NCBI RefSeq assembly: GCF_900112255.1
Contig: NZ_FOLE01000006.1
Coordinates: forward strand, 124,001 to 188,000
Origin: Flexibacter flexilis DSM 6793
GTDB lineage: Bacteria; Bacteroidota; Bacteroidia; Cytophagales; Flexibacteraceae
Length of the DNA: 64,000 bases
Direction: 5' to 3'
Of this stretch, positions 46,059 through 54,787 are shown piece after piece. The first letter of the stretch is position 1, and each line of letters begins with the position of its first letter. The position numbers and the translations under genes are program-made. The notes under the pieces are model-generated. The model was given only the letters and a program-made list of their open reading frames with translations. It searched no databases and was not told the origin of the DNA.

Positions 46059-46595
46059 ATGACAAGAGAAGAAAAAGCAGTCATTATCAGTGAGCTAAGC
46101 GAAAAGTTCGCTTCTACTGAATACTTCTATATCACGGATGCTTCGGGTATGACCGTAGAGCAAGTGAACAAGTTCAGAAAACTTTGTTTTGACCGTGGCA
46201 TAGAATACAAAGTTGTAAAAAACAGTCTGATTAAAAAGGCTTTGGAGGCAACTAACCAAGCTGGTTTGGACTATACAGATTTTAATAAAGTAGCTTTAAA
46301 AGGTTTCTCTGGTGTGTTGTTCACAAATGAGGCTGGCAACGCCCCTGCAAAGCTTTTGAAGGAATATTATAAAGGCGGTGTTTCTAAACCTGTTTTCAAA
46401 GGTGCTTCCGTAGATTCTACGCTTTTCTTTGGTGCCGACCAACTCGATGTTTTAGAAAATATCAAGTCTCGCCAAGAACTTATTGGAGATATTGTTACTA
46501 TTCTTCAATCGCCTGCTAAGAATGTGGTTTCTGCCCTTCAAAGCGGTGGTGGCAAATTGGCTGGTATTCTTAAAACATTATCGGAAAGAGCCTAA
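46059..46595 (+). CDS. rplJ: 50S ribosomal protein L10
   Basis: A 178-residue base of the L7/L12 stalk. MTREEKAVIISELSEKF, YFYITDASGMTVEQVNKFRKLC and YKVVKNSLIKKALE are characteristic. Because only two bases separate it from rplA, there is no room for the usual L10-L12 autoregulatory leader between the two genes. Confidence 0.97.
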   Translation: MTREEKAVIISELSEKFASTEYFYITDASGMTVEQVNKFRKLCFDRGIEYKVVKNSLIKKALEATNQAGLDYTDFNKVALKGFSGVLFTNEAGNAPAKLLKEYYKGGVSKPVFKGASVDSTLFFGADQLDVLENIKSRQELIGDIVTILQSPAKNVVSALQSGGGKLAGILKTLSERA

Positions 46596-46643
46596 TTATT
46601 TCAATTTAATCAATTTCGTAAATTTTAAACTTACAATACAAAA

Positions 46644-47018
46644 ATGGCAGATTTGAAAGCATTCGCAGAACAGTTAGTTAACTTGACTGTTAAAGAAGTA
46701 AATGAATTGGCAGCTATTCTTAAAGATGAATACGGTATCGAACCTGCTGCTGCTGCTCCTGTTATGGTAGCTGGTGGTGGTGCTGGTGATGCTGCTCCTG
46801 CTGAGAAAACTTCTTTCGATGTTATCTTGAAAAGCGCAGGTGCTAACAAATTAGCAGTAGTTAAATTGGTAAAAGACTTGACTGGCTTGGGCTTGAAAGA
46901 AGCTAAAGAACTAGTTGACTCTGCTCCAAAACCTTTGAAAGAAGGTGCTGCTAAAGACGAAGCAGACGCGTTGAAAAAACAATTAGAAGAAGCTGGTGCT
47001 GAAGTTGAAGTTAAGTAA
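46644..47018 (+). CDS. rplL: 50S ribosomal protein L7/L12
   Basis: A 124-residue stalk protein. N-terminal dimer domain [26 protein letters not shown], Ala/Gly-rich hinge ([23 protein letters not shown]) and globular C-terminus ([27 protein letters not shown]). It is the last gene of the run; a hairpin and the tmRNA gene follow instead of rpoB. Confidence 0.97.
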   Translation: MADLKAFAEQLVNLTVKEVNELAAILKDEYGIEPAAAAPVMVAGGGAGDAAPAEKTSFDVILKSAGANKLAVVKLVKDLTGLGLKEAKELVDSAPKPLKEGAAKDEADALKKQLEEAGAEVEVK

Positions 47019-47060
47019 TTAACTACCAATAGAAGATAACCTCAATTCTATATCATTAAC

Positions 47061-47093
47061 AGACTTGGTTGCAACTTTTTGTAACCAAGTCTT
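47061..47093 (+). terminator. Terminator-like hairpin after rplL
   Basis: AGACTTGGTT and AACCAAGTCT form a perfect 10-bp stem; inner GCAA/TTGT adds partial pairing. The following T-run is weak (TGTTACATTT), so termination may be incomplete. Confidence 0.75.
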
Positions 47094-47095
47094 GT

Positions 47096-47103
47096 TACAT
47101 TTG
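47096..47103 (+). promoter_or_regulatory. -7 box of tmRNA
   Basis: TACATTTG fits TAnnTTTG and predicts a start near 47110, eight bases before the mature 5' end. The -33 element is not clear. Confidence 0.45.
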
Positions 47104-47117
47104 GGACATACCTATTT

Positions 47118-47483
47118 GGGGTCGACTGGATTTGACAGCTTGCGATAGGGGAATGTAAGCACGCGGGGAGTTGGAGTATTTCCCCTAAATAAAACTTTCA
47201 AAACAATAACTGGCGAAGAATCTTACGCCCTTGCTGCTTAATCTGGATAGATAGGCAAATGCAAGTGTCCCGCCGAAGCGCACGCTTTACCGCGTCGGAT
47301 AAGGGGCATCGCAAAGTAGAGCTAATCTGTGTCAGCCGTGAGGCATAGGTGAAACCCAAACGGATAAGGAAGGTGCTTGCCAGTTGCCAGCGTACACTTT
47401 CCCGACAATCTAAAGGTAACTAAGCGTGTAGAAAGCAATCTTGCTTCCTTGACTGGACGAGGGTTCGAATCCCTCCGACTCCA
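47118..47483 (+). ncRNA. ssrA: tmRNA (transfer-messenger RNA)
   Basis: It rescues stalled ribosomes. The 5' GGGGTCGACTGGATTTGACAG and 3' GAGGGTTCGAATCCCTC-CGACTCC-A form the tRNA-like half: acceptor GGGGTCG pairs with CGACTCC with one wobble. The tag frame resumes at GGC 47212 and reads GEESYALAA with a TAA at 47239-47241; the ending LAA is the expected protease signal. The sequence between contains the usual pseudoknot-rich region. The 3' CCA is not encoded. It is followed by a strong terminator. Confidence 0.97.
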
Positions 47484-47494
47484 CAACCCAAAAC

Positions 47495-47533
47495 AAAAAG
47501 TCCGCAGAACTCAATAGTTGTGCGGACTTTTTC
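47495..47533 (+). terminator. Terminator of tmRNA
   Basis: AAAAAGTCCGCA and TGCGGACTTTTT arms with a 13-base loop. Confidence 0.92.
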
Positions 47534-47713
47534 GTTCTTAAAATAGCTTGCGGCTAAATTAAAAACAGCTCTGCGTTTGCATACCCACTACCTTTTTACG
47601 ATTATTGTCCCACAAATATTGGCAATAGCTTTTTGTGTTTATTTAAGGCAAGCCAATATCTTTTTTTTACAAATACACTGCAAGCCAAACACAACCCAAA
47701 TATTCTAAGAACC

Positions 47714-48286
47714 ATGATGAAACTAATTGCTCGTTTTTATTTTTGGCTCACGGGCTGGAAAACTGGCCAACGCGTTCCGAAAGACCTCAAGAAAATGGTG
47801 CTAATTGCTGCGCCACATACTTCTAACTGGGATTTGCCTATCGCTTTGAGTGCGCTATACATTATGGACGTGCGCGTCAATTTCCTTATCAAAAAAGAAT
47901 GGCTAAAACCGCCTATGGGCTGGCTCATCAAAGCACTTGGCGGCATTGGCGTGGACAGAAGCAAGCGTACTAACATGGTAGAAGCGATGGTACAAACCTT
48001 CAAAGAGGCCGAACGCATGATTATGATTATTCCGCCTGAAGGTACACGTGGTTATGTAAAAGAATGGAAATCAGGATTTTATCATGTGGCTCAACAGGCT
48101 GGAGTTCCCGTAATTATGGGCTATCTGGATTATAAAAAGAAAGTGGCTGGTGTAAGCGACCCTTTCTATACAACAGGCAACTACGAGGCAGATTTGAAAC
48201 AAATACAGGATTTTTACAGAGGAATTACCCCAAAATATCCTGAACTCTCGTCGCTGTACGAACCAACCGAAGCCGTACAAAAATAA
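47714..48286 (+). CDS. 1-acyl-sn-glycerol-3-phosphate acyltransferase family protein
   Basis: A 190-residue membrane-associated acyltransferase (PlsC-like). Block I is APHTSNWD (His-x4-Asp), block II GGIGVDRSKRT, block III IPPEGTRG. I chose ATG 47714, since the longer reading from 47633 adds a non-conserved segment across an AT-rich leader. It probably makes phosphatidic acid or acylates another lipid; the next gene continues in phospholipid synthesis. An ATG at 47717 is also possible. Confidence 0.87.
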   Translation: MMKLIARFYFWLTGWKTGQRVPKDLKKMVLIAAPHTSNWDLPIALSALYIMDVRVNFLIKKEWLKPPMGWLIKALGGIGVDRSKRTNMVEAMVQTFKEAERMIMIIPPEGTRGYVKEWKSGFYHVAQQAGVPVIMGYLDYKKKVAGVSDPFYTTGNYEADLKQIQDFYRGITPKYPELSSLYEPTEAVQK

Positions 48287-48349
48287 CAAGTTGGGCAAGT
48301 ATCTGCTTTGAGATACTTGTGTTTAGTTGAACTTAAAATTTTATTCAAA

Positions 48350-49045
48350 TTGTTTATTTTCAGACATTTACCCAACGCCCTGACCAGTTGCAACTTATTT
48401 TGCGGTTGCGTGGCCATTGTGTTGGTGCTAAACGGAAATTTAGAGGCTGGGGCGTGGCTTACGCTCTTGGCGGCCATTTTTGATTTTGCCGATGGCATGG
48501 CGGCTCGTCTGCTCAAAAGCCATTCGGATATTGGCAAAGAACTGGATTCGCTGGCCGATTGTGTTACGTTTGGCGTGTTGCCAGGTACGATTTTGTATTC
48601 GCTTTTGCTCAAATCTACAGACGTAACGTGGTTGCCGTTTGCGGGCTTTATCATTAGTATTTTTTCGGCTTTGCGTTTGGCCAAATTCAATGTGGACACG
48701 CGCCAGACTAGTTCGTTTCTGGGTTTGCCTACGCCTGCCAACGCTTTGTTTATCAATTTTTTGCCCTTATTTTTGCTCCAAATGCCCGACTCGCTTATAG
48801 CACAATGGCTTGGCCAAGTGCCTGTGTTGCTTGCGATTACGGTCGTTTTTTCGGGACTTTTGGTTTCTGAAATTCCATTATTTTCGCTCAAATTCAAGAG
48901 CTTGGCATGGCAAGCCAACCGCGTAGCCTATGTATTTTTGCTGGGCGCGGTGGCTTTGGTGGCCGTTGGTGGTTATTTGGCTGTGCCAGCTGTGATTGTT
49001 TGGTATATAGTTTGGTCTGTAATTAGTGGCCTTATTCGGTGGTAA
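48350..49045 (+). CDS. pssA: CDP-diacylglycerol-serine O-phosphatidyltransferase
   Basis: A 231-residue integral membrane enzyme that makes phosphatidylserine, the precursor of phosphatidylethanolamine. The CDP-alcohol phosphotransferase motif is DGMAARLLKSHSDIGKELDSLAD, with all Asp/Gly residues, and SCNLFCGCVAIV precedes it. About six to eight helices follow. No ATG precedes the conserved region. TTG 48350 (MFIFRHLPNALTS) best fits the family's start; TTG at 48308 would add 14 residues. The acyltransferase upstream suggests a lipid operon. Confidence 0.9.
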   Translation: MFIFRHLPNALTSCNLFCGCVAIVLVLNGNLEAGAWLTLLAAIFDFADGMAARLLKSHSDIGKELDSLADCVTFGVLPGTILYSLLLKSTDVTWLPFAGFIISIFSALRLAKFNVDTRQTSSFLGLPTPANALFINFLPLFLLQMPDSLIAQWLGQVPVLLAITVVFSGLLVSEIPLFSLKFKSLAWQANRVAYVFLLGAVALVAVGGYLAVPAVIVWYIVWSVISGLIRW

Positions 49046-49070
49046 AATCAATTTAAAACTATTTTCTTAT

Positions 49071-49322
49071 ATGAAATTCGTAGCGCACATTGACGTAATG
49101 CCACAAAAAGAAATCCTTGACCCACAGGGCAAAGCCGTACAACTTGGTTTACACAATTTAGGGGTTCAGGCTGTTTCTGATGTAAGAATTGGCAAACACA
49201 TTACTGTTGCTTTGGAGGCCGCCTCTGAGTCGGAAGCCAACGCACAGGTAGAGGAAGCCTGCCGCAAATTATTGGCTAATCTTATCATGGAAGATTATTC
49301 TTTCAGATTGGAGCAAGTATAA
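49071..49322 (+). CDS. purS: Phosphoribosylformylglycinamidine synthase subunit PurS
   Basis: An 83-residue small subunit that joins PurL and PurQ in purine synthesis. MKFVAHIDVMPQKEILDPQGKAVQLGLHNLG, VSDVRIGKHITV and EEACRKLLANLIMEDYSF match PurS. ATG 49071 is chosen; the frame opens upstream but only through the end of pssA. Neither purL nor purQ is in the window. Confidence 0.93.
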   Translation: MKFVAHIDVMPQKEILDPQGKAVQLGLHNLGVQAVSDVRIGKHITVALEAASESEANAQVEEACRKLLANLIMEDYSFRLEQV

Positions 49323-49393
49323 TTTATTGATTTGATTTTCAATGGCTTGTTGCGTTTGGCGGCAAGCCATTGTGTTTGTTTGGGACTATTTTT

Positions 49394-50719
49394 ATGAAGA
49401 AAAAAGGAGTAAATAATAGTTATTGGGGAAGTATTTTGGAAGGTCTTGGCACGTCTTGGCAAGGGCTCAAACTTTCGTTTCGACACTTGCGCGAAGCCAA
49501 AGAATCGCGCGAACCAATCGGCATAGAAAATCCTGCTTATTTTCAGCAAAAAACGGGCATTGTTACGCTACAATATCCTTTCCAACAAATTCCAGTTCCA
49601 GACAATGGCCGCTATCAGTTGCACAACGAAATGGACGATTGCATTGTTTGCGACAAATGCGTAAAAATTTGCCCCGTCAATTGCATTGAAATAGAGCCAA
49701 TTAAGGCCGTGAGCGAAATCGGAAAAACGTCTGATGGCACAACCAAACGCCTTTACGCCGCGCGTTTTGATATAGACATGGCCAAATGTTGTTTTTGTGG
49801 TTTGTGTACGGTGGTTTGCCCGACCGAATGCCTGACCATGACCCCGAATTACGATGTAAGCGTGTTCGACCTCAAACAACTTAATCTTCCGTTTGCCACA
49901 CTCACGCCCGACGAAGCCACTCAAAAGCGCGAAGAATACGACATTTTTCAGGCACAAAAAGCAGCCGCCAAAACTGCTGCTGCTCCTTCTAACACAGCAG
50001 CAAATACATCAGCCGAAACGCCTGCCGCTCCCGCAGATAAAAAACCGTTTAGGCCTGTTATTAAGAAAAAAACAGAACCAACACCCGAAGCCGTAACTCC
50101 TCCTACGGAAATCGTAAGCAATACGCCAACAGAAACAACATCTGAGCCAGCCGCGAAAAAACCATTCAAGCCAATAATTAAGCGCAAAACGGAAGAAACC
50201 GAGCCAGCCGCGAAAAAACCATTCAAGCCAATAATTAAGCGCAAAACGGAAGAAACCGAGCCAGCCAAAGCAGCAGAAAATATTTCGGAGGAAATAAAAA
50301 CGGTAGCTGAAACGCCAGCTCCTGAATCAACGCCCGAAACTGCTCCACCTGCTGCCAAAAAGCCGTTTAAGCCGATTATGCGCCGCAAAACGGAAGAAAC
50401 CGAGCCAGCCAAAGCAGCAGAAAATATTTCGGAGGAAATAAAAACGGTAGCTGAAACGCCAGCTCCTGAATCAACGCCCGAAACTGCTCCACCTGCTGCC
50501 AAAAAGCCGTTTAAGCCGATTATGCGCCGCAAAACGGAAGAAACCGAGCCAGCCAAAGCAGCAGAAAACATTTCGGAGGAAATAAAAACGGTAGCTGAAA
50601 CGCCAGCTCCTGAATCAACGCCCGAAACTGCTCCGCCAGCTGCCAAAAAACCATTTAAGCCGATTATGCGCAGACCAAGGCCAGATGATAATTCAGGTGA
50701 AAATCAAGTAAATGAATAA
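49394..50719 (+). CDS. nuoI: NADH-quinone oxidoreductase subunit I with long repetitive C-terminal tail
   Basis: A 441-residue protein. Residues 1 to about 195 are a normal NuoI with two 4Fe-4S clusters: C83-x2-C86-x2-C89-x3-C93-P and C132-x2-C135-x2-C138-x3-C142-P (CIVCDKCVKICP and CCFCGLCTVVCP). The remaining 250 residues are disordered and repetitive, with six copies of a KKPFKPI/KKPFRPV cationic motif, separated by Glu/Thr/Pro-rich spacers; three 48-residue units are nearly identical in DNA (144 nt). Usual NuoI is about 160-230 residues. No other nuo gene is near, so it is detached from the complex I operon. ATG 49394 is chosen; codons upstream are poorly protein-like. Confidence 0.9.
   Translation: MKKKGVNNSYWGSILEGLGTSWQGLKLSFRHLREAKESREPIGIENPAYFQQKTGIVTLQYPFQQIPVPDNGRYQLHNEMDDCIVCDKCVKICPVNCIEIEPIKAVSEIGKTSDGTTKRLYAARFDIDMAKCCFCGLCTVVCPTECLTMTPNYDVSVFDLKQLNLPFATLTPDEATQKREEYDIFQAQKAAAKTAAAPSNTAANTSAETPAAPADKKPFRPVIKKKTEPTPEAVTPPTEIVSNTPTETTSEPAAKKPFKPIIKRKTEETEPAAKKPFKPIIKRKTEETEPAKAAENISEEIKTVAETPAPESTPETAPPAAKKPFKPIMRRKTEETEPAKAAENISEEIKTVAETPAPESTPETAPPAAKKPFKPIMRRKTEETEPAKAAENISEEIKTVAETPAPESTPETAPPAAKKPFKPIMRRPRPDDNSGENQVNE
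50258..50689 (+). repeat. Three 144-nt direct repeats inside nuoI
   Basis: Copies start at 50258, 50402 and 50546, each encoding EPAKAAENISEEIKTV followed by AETPAPESTPETAPPAAKK and PFKPIMRR. The first two differ by almost nothing; the third diverges at its end. Near identity suggests recent duplication or gene conversion. Confidence 0.95.
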
Positions 50720-50737
50720 AATATTTTTAATAAATAA

Positions 50738-51745
50738 ATGAAAAAAGTCCTTCAATATGTCTTGCCGCTTGCCTTAGCAAGTTTGCTTTTGTGGTACGCC
50801 TACAAAGACACCGATTTTGCGCAAATGGCCAATGATTTACGCAATGCCAATTATGCTTGGTTGCTGCTTTCGCTCGTGCCGATGGTATTGAGTCACTGGA
50901 TTCGTGCCGAACGTTGGCGACTGCTTCTACAGCCTTTGGGCTATCGTCCTTCTGCCAAAAATACGTTTATGGCCGTGTTGGCGGGCTATTTTGCCAACCT
51001 TATTTTGCCGCGCATGGGCGAGGTTACGCGCTGCGGGTTGCTCAACAAAAACGAAGATGTGCCATTGGATAATTCCATCGGGACGGTAGTCGTAGAACGA
51101 ATATTTGATGTAATTCTGCTGCTTTCGGTTACGGCATTGGCTTTTGCTTTAGAATTTACAACGCTTACTAATTTCTTTTTGGCCAAAATCGAACAAAAAA
51201 ATGCCATGTCCGCAGGCCAACCCAGCAAACTTCCTTTGCTTTTGGGCTTGGCAGCCGTAGGAGTGGTGGGGCTGATAGGGGCTTGGGTTTTGCGCGAAAA
51301 ACTGCTTAAAATCGGGTTGGTAGTGAAAGTCGTGGATTTCCTGAAAGGGATGTGGAAAGGTGTAGTAAGCGTGGCGCAAATGGAACAAAAAGGACTGTTT
51401 CTACTCTATTCTGCCCTTATTTGGGTAGGTTATTACCTTACCGTTTGGATTGCTTTTAAGGCATTGCCGTACACGGCAGAATTGGGCTTGATGCCTGCTT
51501 TGGTGATTTTGGTGGCGGGTAGCTTTGCGATGGTAGCTCCCGTACAAGGCGGCTTGGGCGCGTATCACGCGATGGTGAGCCTGACTTTGGTAGAACTTTA
51601 TGCCCAAACTAAACAAGGTGCGGATACGTCGGCGTTGCTGATGCACACGTCCCAAACGGTGGCCATGTTGGTTTTGGGAGGAATTAGTTTTGTGCTGGCC
51701 ATGGCTGCGGCGCGTAAACGCCAAAATGCGAACACAGCACAATAA
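50738..51745 (+). CDS. Lysylphosphatidylglycerol synthase/YbhN-like membrane protein (flippase-like)
   Basis: A 335-residue integral membrane protein with about eight helices (VLPLALASLLLWYAYKD, AWLLLSLVPMVLSHWIRAERW, FMAVLAGYFANLILPRMGEVTRC, ...). The segment GYFANLILPRMGEVTRCGLLNK and GGLGAYHAMVSLTLVELYAQ are hallmarks of the UPF0104/YbhN-AglD family, thought to act in lipid or lipid-linked sugar translocation. It lacks the C-terminal LPG synthase domain of MprF. It follows nuoI by 18 bases and is 17 bases before anmK, so the three may be one transcript. Confidence 0.85.
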   Translation: MKKVLQYVLPLALASLLLWYAYKDTDFAQMANDLRNANYAWLLLSLVPMVLSHWIRAERWRLLLQPLGYRPSAKNTFMAVLAGYFANLILPRMGEVTRCGLLNKNEDVPLDNSIGTVVVERIFDVILLLSVTALAFALEFTTLTNFFLAKIEQKNAMSAGQPSKLPLLLGLAAVGVVGLIGAWVLREKLLKIGLVVKVVDFLKGMWKGVVSVAQMEQKGLFLLYSALIWVGYYLTVWIAFKALPYTAELGLMPALVILVAGSFAMVAPVQGGLGAYHAMVSLTLVELYAQTKQGADTSALLMHTSQTVAMLVLGGISFVLAMAAARKRQNANTAQ

Positions 51746-51762
51746 TTTTGTTAAATTAATCA

Positions 51763-52842
51763 ATGACTATAATTGGACTTATGTCGGGAACTTCTCTCGA
51801 CGGATTAGATATTGCATTTTGTCAGTTTTCGGAAACAAACTCGCAACGCTTTGAGATTTTGTATGCCCAAACCGCGCCGTATTCGGCAGCGTGGCAGGCT
51901 CGCCTGAAAGCATTGCCACAAAGCGATGCATTTACTTTTGCCCTTACAGACCGTGAGTTTGGGGCGTATTTGGGACAGGCTATAAAGCGTTTTTGTCAAA
52001 AATATGAAGTAAAACCGCAGTTTGTGGCCTCGCATGGACACACAATTTTTCATCAGCCAGCCAAAGCACTTACCGTCCAAATCGGACACGGTGCGGCGAT
52101 TGCGGCGGCTTGCGGTTTGCCTGTGGTTTGCGATTTTAGAAGCCTTGATGTGGCTTTGGGCGGGCAAGGGGCACCGCTCGTGCCGATTGGCGACGCGCTG
52201 TTGTTCGGGCAATATACTTTTTGCTTGAATCTGGGCGGAATCGCGAATATTTCGTTTCAGCAACACAGCACCAACAAAAGAATTGCTTTTGATATTTGTC
52301 CCGTGAATATGGTACTCAATGCGTGGGCAGAACGTTTGGGCAAAGCCTACGACAAAGACGGACTTTGGGCAGCAGAAGGGCAAGTAAATGCCGATTTGTT
52401 GGCCAAGCTCAATGCACTGGATTTTTATAAAAAATCGTACCCTAAATCGTTGGGACGCGAATGGGTAGAAACGACCGTTTTGCCTTTGCTGGAAGCTGCT
52501 AATTTATCCGAAAAAGATATTTTGGCTACCTGTTCGGCGCATATCGCCGAACAAATCGCGGCGGTAATAAAAGCCGCTGACGTGTTGCCTACAACTTCAC
52601 CCAAAACCGTTTTGGTAACGGGAGGCGGGACATTTAACAAACATCTTATTTCCCAACTCCAAGAAAAACTAACAGATACGGCGCAAGTAATTGTCCCGAA
52701 CGAAAAGCTGATTAACTACAAAGAAGCCTTGATTTTTGCGTTTTTGGGTAAGCTCCGCGCCGAAGAAAAAGTAAATTGTTTGCGTAGCGTAACGGGTGCG
52801 AGTGCCGACAATATCGGCGGAGCTGTGTATCTTTCTCGTTAA
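51763..52842 (+). CDS. anmK: Anhydro-N-acetylmuramic acid kinase
   Basis: A 359-residue cytoplasmic enzyme of peptidoglycan recycling that cleaves and phosphorylates anhMurNAc to MurNAc-6-phosphate. MTIIGLMSGTSLDGLDIAFCQF is the diagnostic start (ATP loop); ASHGHTIFHQP, CDFRSLDVALGGQGAPLVPIGD (catalytic Asp), NLGGIANIS and VTGGGTFNKHL follow. Full-length. The NlpC/P60 and LysM genes in the window are also wall-related, but murQ is not here. Confidence 0.96.
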   Translation: MTIIGLMSGTSLDGLDIAFCQFSETNSQRFEILYAQTAPYSAAWQARLKALPQSDAFTFALTDREFGAYLGQAIKRFCQKYEVKPQFVASHGHTIFHQPAKALTVQIGHGAAIAAACGLPVVCDFRSLDVALGGQGAPLVPIGDALLFGQYTFCLNLGGIANISFQQHSTNKRIAFDICPVNMVLNAWAERLGKAYDKDGLWAAEGQVNADLLAKLNALDFYKKSYPKSLGREWVETTVLPLLEAANLSEKDILATCSAHIAEQIAAVIKAADVLPTTSPKTVLVTGGGTFNKHLISQLQEKLTDTAQVIVPNEKLINYKEALIFAFLGKLRAEEKVNCLRSVTGASADNIGGAVYLSR

Positions 52843-52856
52843 ATAAAAAACTTAAA

Positions 52857-52882
52857 TACAGATAGTTATCTCTGTTTTTTTA
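52857..52882 (+). terminator. Weak hairpin with T-run
   Basis: ACAGA and TCTGT form a short stem followed by T7, between anmK and the glycosyltransferase. Confidence 0.45.
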
Positions 52883-52893
52883 TAATATTTTTT

Positions 52894-53913
52894 ATGTCTG
52901 AATTAATTTCCATTATCACCCCGACGTACAATCACGAAAGATTTATTGGTTCGTGTATAGAATCGGTACTTGCCCAAACGTATCCGCATTGGGAAATGCT
53001 CATCGTCAATGACGGCAGCACCGACCGCACCGCCGAAGTAGCGGCGGAATATGCCGCCAAAGATGCACGTATTAAGGTGATTAATCAGGCAAATAAAGGT
53101 ATTTACCGATTGGCCGAAAATTACAATTTGGCATTGGCCGAAAGCAAAGGCGATTTGATTGCCGTGCTGGAAGGGGACGATATTTGGTTGCCGCACAAGT
53201 TGGCTACACAGGTGGAAGCCATGCACAAGCAGCCCGACGCGGTGTTGTGTTGGGGTTGTGCGTATTCGGCCAACACGGATTTGTCCGAAAAATACGAGTT
53301 GCATCCCAAGCAATTGGCCAAAAACATTGCTTTTTACGACAACTCACCCGTTTGCAACATTTATAACGTGCTGTTCGATGACTTTTTGCCGCCGCTTACG
53401 TTCCTGATTCGCAAGTCGGCTTTGCAGCAATTGGGCGGCTTCGTGCAGTCTTACAAATTCCCTGCGGTGGATTTGCCCACGCTGATGCTTTTGGCGCGAC
53501 ACGGACGTTTTATTTTCCTCAATGAAGTGTTGGGTTATTGGCGCGTACACGCTTACCAAGTAACCAAAACCTACGGGTTGGATATTTTGGACAGCGGTCG
53601 CCGCATTTTTACAGATAATTACAAAGCCATGACAGAGCAGCAACGCGCCGTTTTGCGTTTTGGTCAGAAAGAAATAGACGGCTACTATCGCGATGCGGAA
53701 GTGATAAGTTTCACGCGGTCGGGGCGGTTTAAGTTGGTGCGCGGCGAATATGCTTCGGCACGCCAAGATTTTGGTAAGGCTTTAGGTATGAATGGTTTGG
53801 CTGCTCCTGTCTGGAAACTTCGGGCCGCTATTGGCTGGACGTTGAGTTGGTTTAATACCGATGTGGAAACGCTGGCCAAATGGTTGGGACGCGCTTCTTA
53901 CAAAAAGAGATAG
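52894..53913 (+). CDS. Family 2 glycosyltransferase
   Basis: A 339-residue cytoplasmic or membrane-peripheral GT-A glycosyltransferase. ISIITPTYNHERFIGSCIESVLAQTYPHWEMLIVNDGSTDRT is the nucleotide-sugar binding start; the metal-binding DxD-like element is VLEGDDIWLPHKL. The C-terminal part (IRKSALQQLGGFVQSYKF ... LARHGRFIFLNEVLGYWRVH) is the usual acceptor end. It is not surrounded by a polysaccharide cluster, so the product (LPS, capsule or protein glycan) cannot be assigned. Confidence 0.92.
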   Translation: MSELISIITPTYNHERFIGSCIESVLAQTYPHWEMLIVNDGSTDRTAEVAAEYAAKDARIKVINQANKGIYRLAENYNLALAESKGDLIAVLEGDDIWLPHKLATQVEAMHKQPDAVLCWGCAYSANTDLSEKYELHPKQLAKNIAFYDNSPVCNIYNVLFDDFLPPLTFLIRKSALQQLGGFVQSYKFPAVDLPTLMLLARHGRFIFLNEVLGYWRVHAYQVTKTYGLDILDSGRRIFTDNYKAMTEQQRAVLRFGQKEIDGYYRDAEVISFTRSGRFKLVRGEYASARQDFGKALGMNGLAAPVWKLRAAIGWTLSWFNTDVETLAKWLGRASYKKR

Positions 53914-53940
53914 GATTTATTGATTCCTCCCAAAACAAAA

Positions 53941-53982
53941 AAAAGCGGCTCATGTCAAATGTTACGATATGAGCCGCTTTTT
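53941..53982. terminator. Bidirectional terminator
   Basis: AAAAGCGGCTCAT and ATGAGCCGCTTTT arms with a 15-base loop, between the convergent glycosyltransferase and esterase genes. Confidence 0.92.
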
Positions 53983-53987
53983 CATTT

Positions 53988-54704
53988 TTACTTAATCCCT
54001 TTGAGCCATGCGGCGAAGTCTTCCAAATTGGCTTGACTGATGCTGTGTTCGCTTGGGTATTCGTGATAAGACGTTTTGATTTGCAGGCTTTCCAATAATT
54101 TTTTGGTGTTGCGTGCGTCCGAAACTGGCAAAACGCCGTCGTGTGTGCCATGCGAAACGAATGCCTCAAAATGCTTGAATTTGTCTTTGGCTGCTAACTT
54201 TGGTTTTACGACTTCTTCCAACACACGGCCACTGAACACGCCAATTCCGCGCACTTTTTCGGGGTGCGTCAGTCCCACACACAACGACATAATCGCACCT
54301 TGGCTAAAGCCCGACACGATAACGCGCTGTTTGTCGTAGTGATATTTTGCTTGCAGCTCGTCCAAAAACTGCAAAATAAGTTGCAGACTTTTTTCGGCTT
54401 CGTTGATGTTGGTGCGGCGCACACCCGTCGAAAAATCAAGGTCGTACCATTTGTAACTACCTTCCGCAATTTTGAAAGGCGCACGCGCCGAAACGATTAA
54501 ATATCTCTCGTCCAGATAATTAGCCAGCCCAAATAAATCTTTTTCGTTGCTGCCCACGCCGTGCATGAGTAGCAGTAAGGGCGGGTTGGCCGTTTTAACT
54601 TTGGGTTCTCTTACCAAATAGTACAGCGACGACTGCGCCTCGCTGGAAGTATAAGCTGTAAGCATAAGCAATAAAATAAAGGAATAATGAATAAGTTTTC
54701 GCAT
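53988..54704 (-). CDS. Exported alpha/beta hydrolase, phospholipase/carboxylesterase-type
   Basis: A 238-residue secreted esterase. ATG 54704 gives a signal peptide (MRKLIHYSFILLLMLTAYTSSEAQ). The fold is clear: LLLLMHGVGSNEKDLFGLANYL (oxyanion region), nucleophile elbow GFSQG, VSHGTHDGVLPVSDA with the catalytic Asp, and YPSEHSIS with the His. It resembles the carboxylesterase 2 / phospholipase family. The substrate is unknown. It is a single gene. Confidence 0.9.
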   Translation of the reverse strand: MRKLIHYSFILLLMLTAYTSSEAQSSLYYLVREPKVKTANPPLLLLMHGVGSNEKDLFGLANYLDERYLIVSARAPFKIAEGSYKWYDLDFSTGVRRTNINEAEKSLQLILQFLDELQAKYHYDKQRVIVSGFSQGAIMSLCVGLTHPEKVRGIGVFSGRVLEEVVKPKLAAKDKFKHFEAFVSHGTHDGVLPVSDARNTKKLLESLQIKTSYHEYPSEHSISQANLEDFAAWLKGIK

Positions 54705-54787
54705 AAAAATATATTTAACTAACAGATAATGTTCTTTTTTGTGAAAAAGTTCTTGTATATACAATTATTTTTCCGACAATTAATTTA

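Noticed and set aside
49948-50646. A 232-residue Gly/Val/Ser-rich ORF on the minus strand
   Set aside because: It is the antisense of the repetitive nuoI tail and mirrors the 144-nt repeats; the plus-strand frame is linked to a clear NuoI domain.
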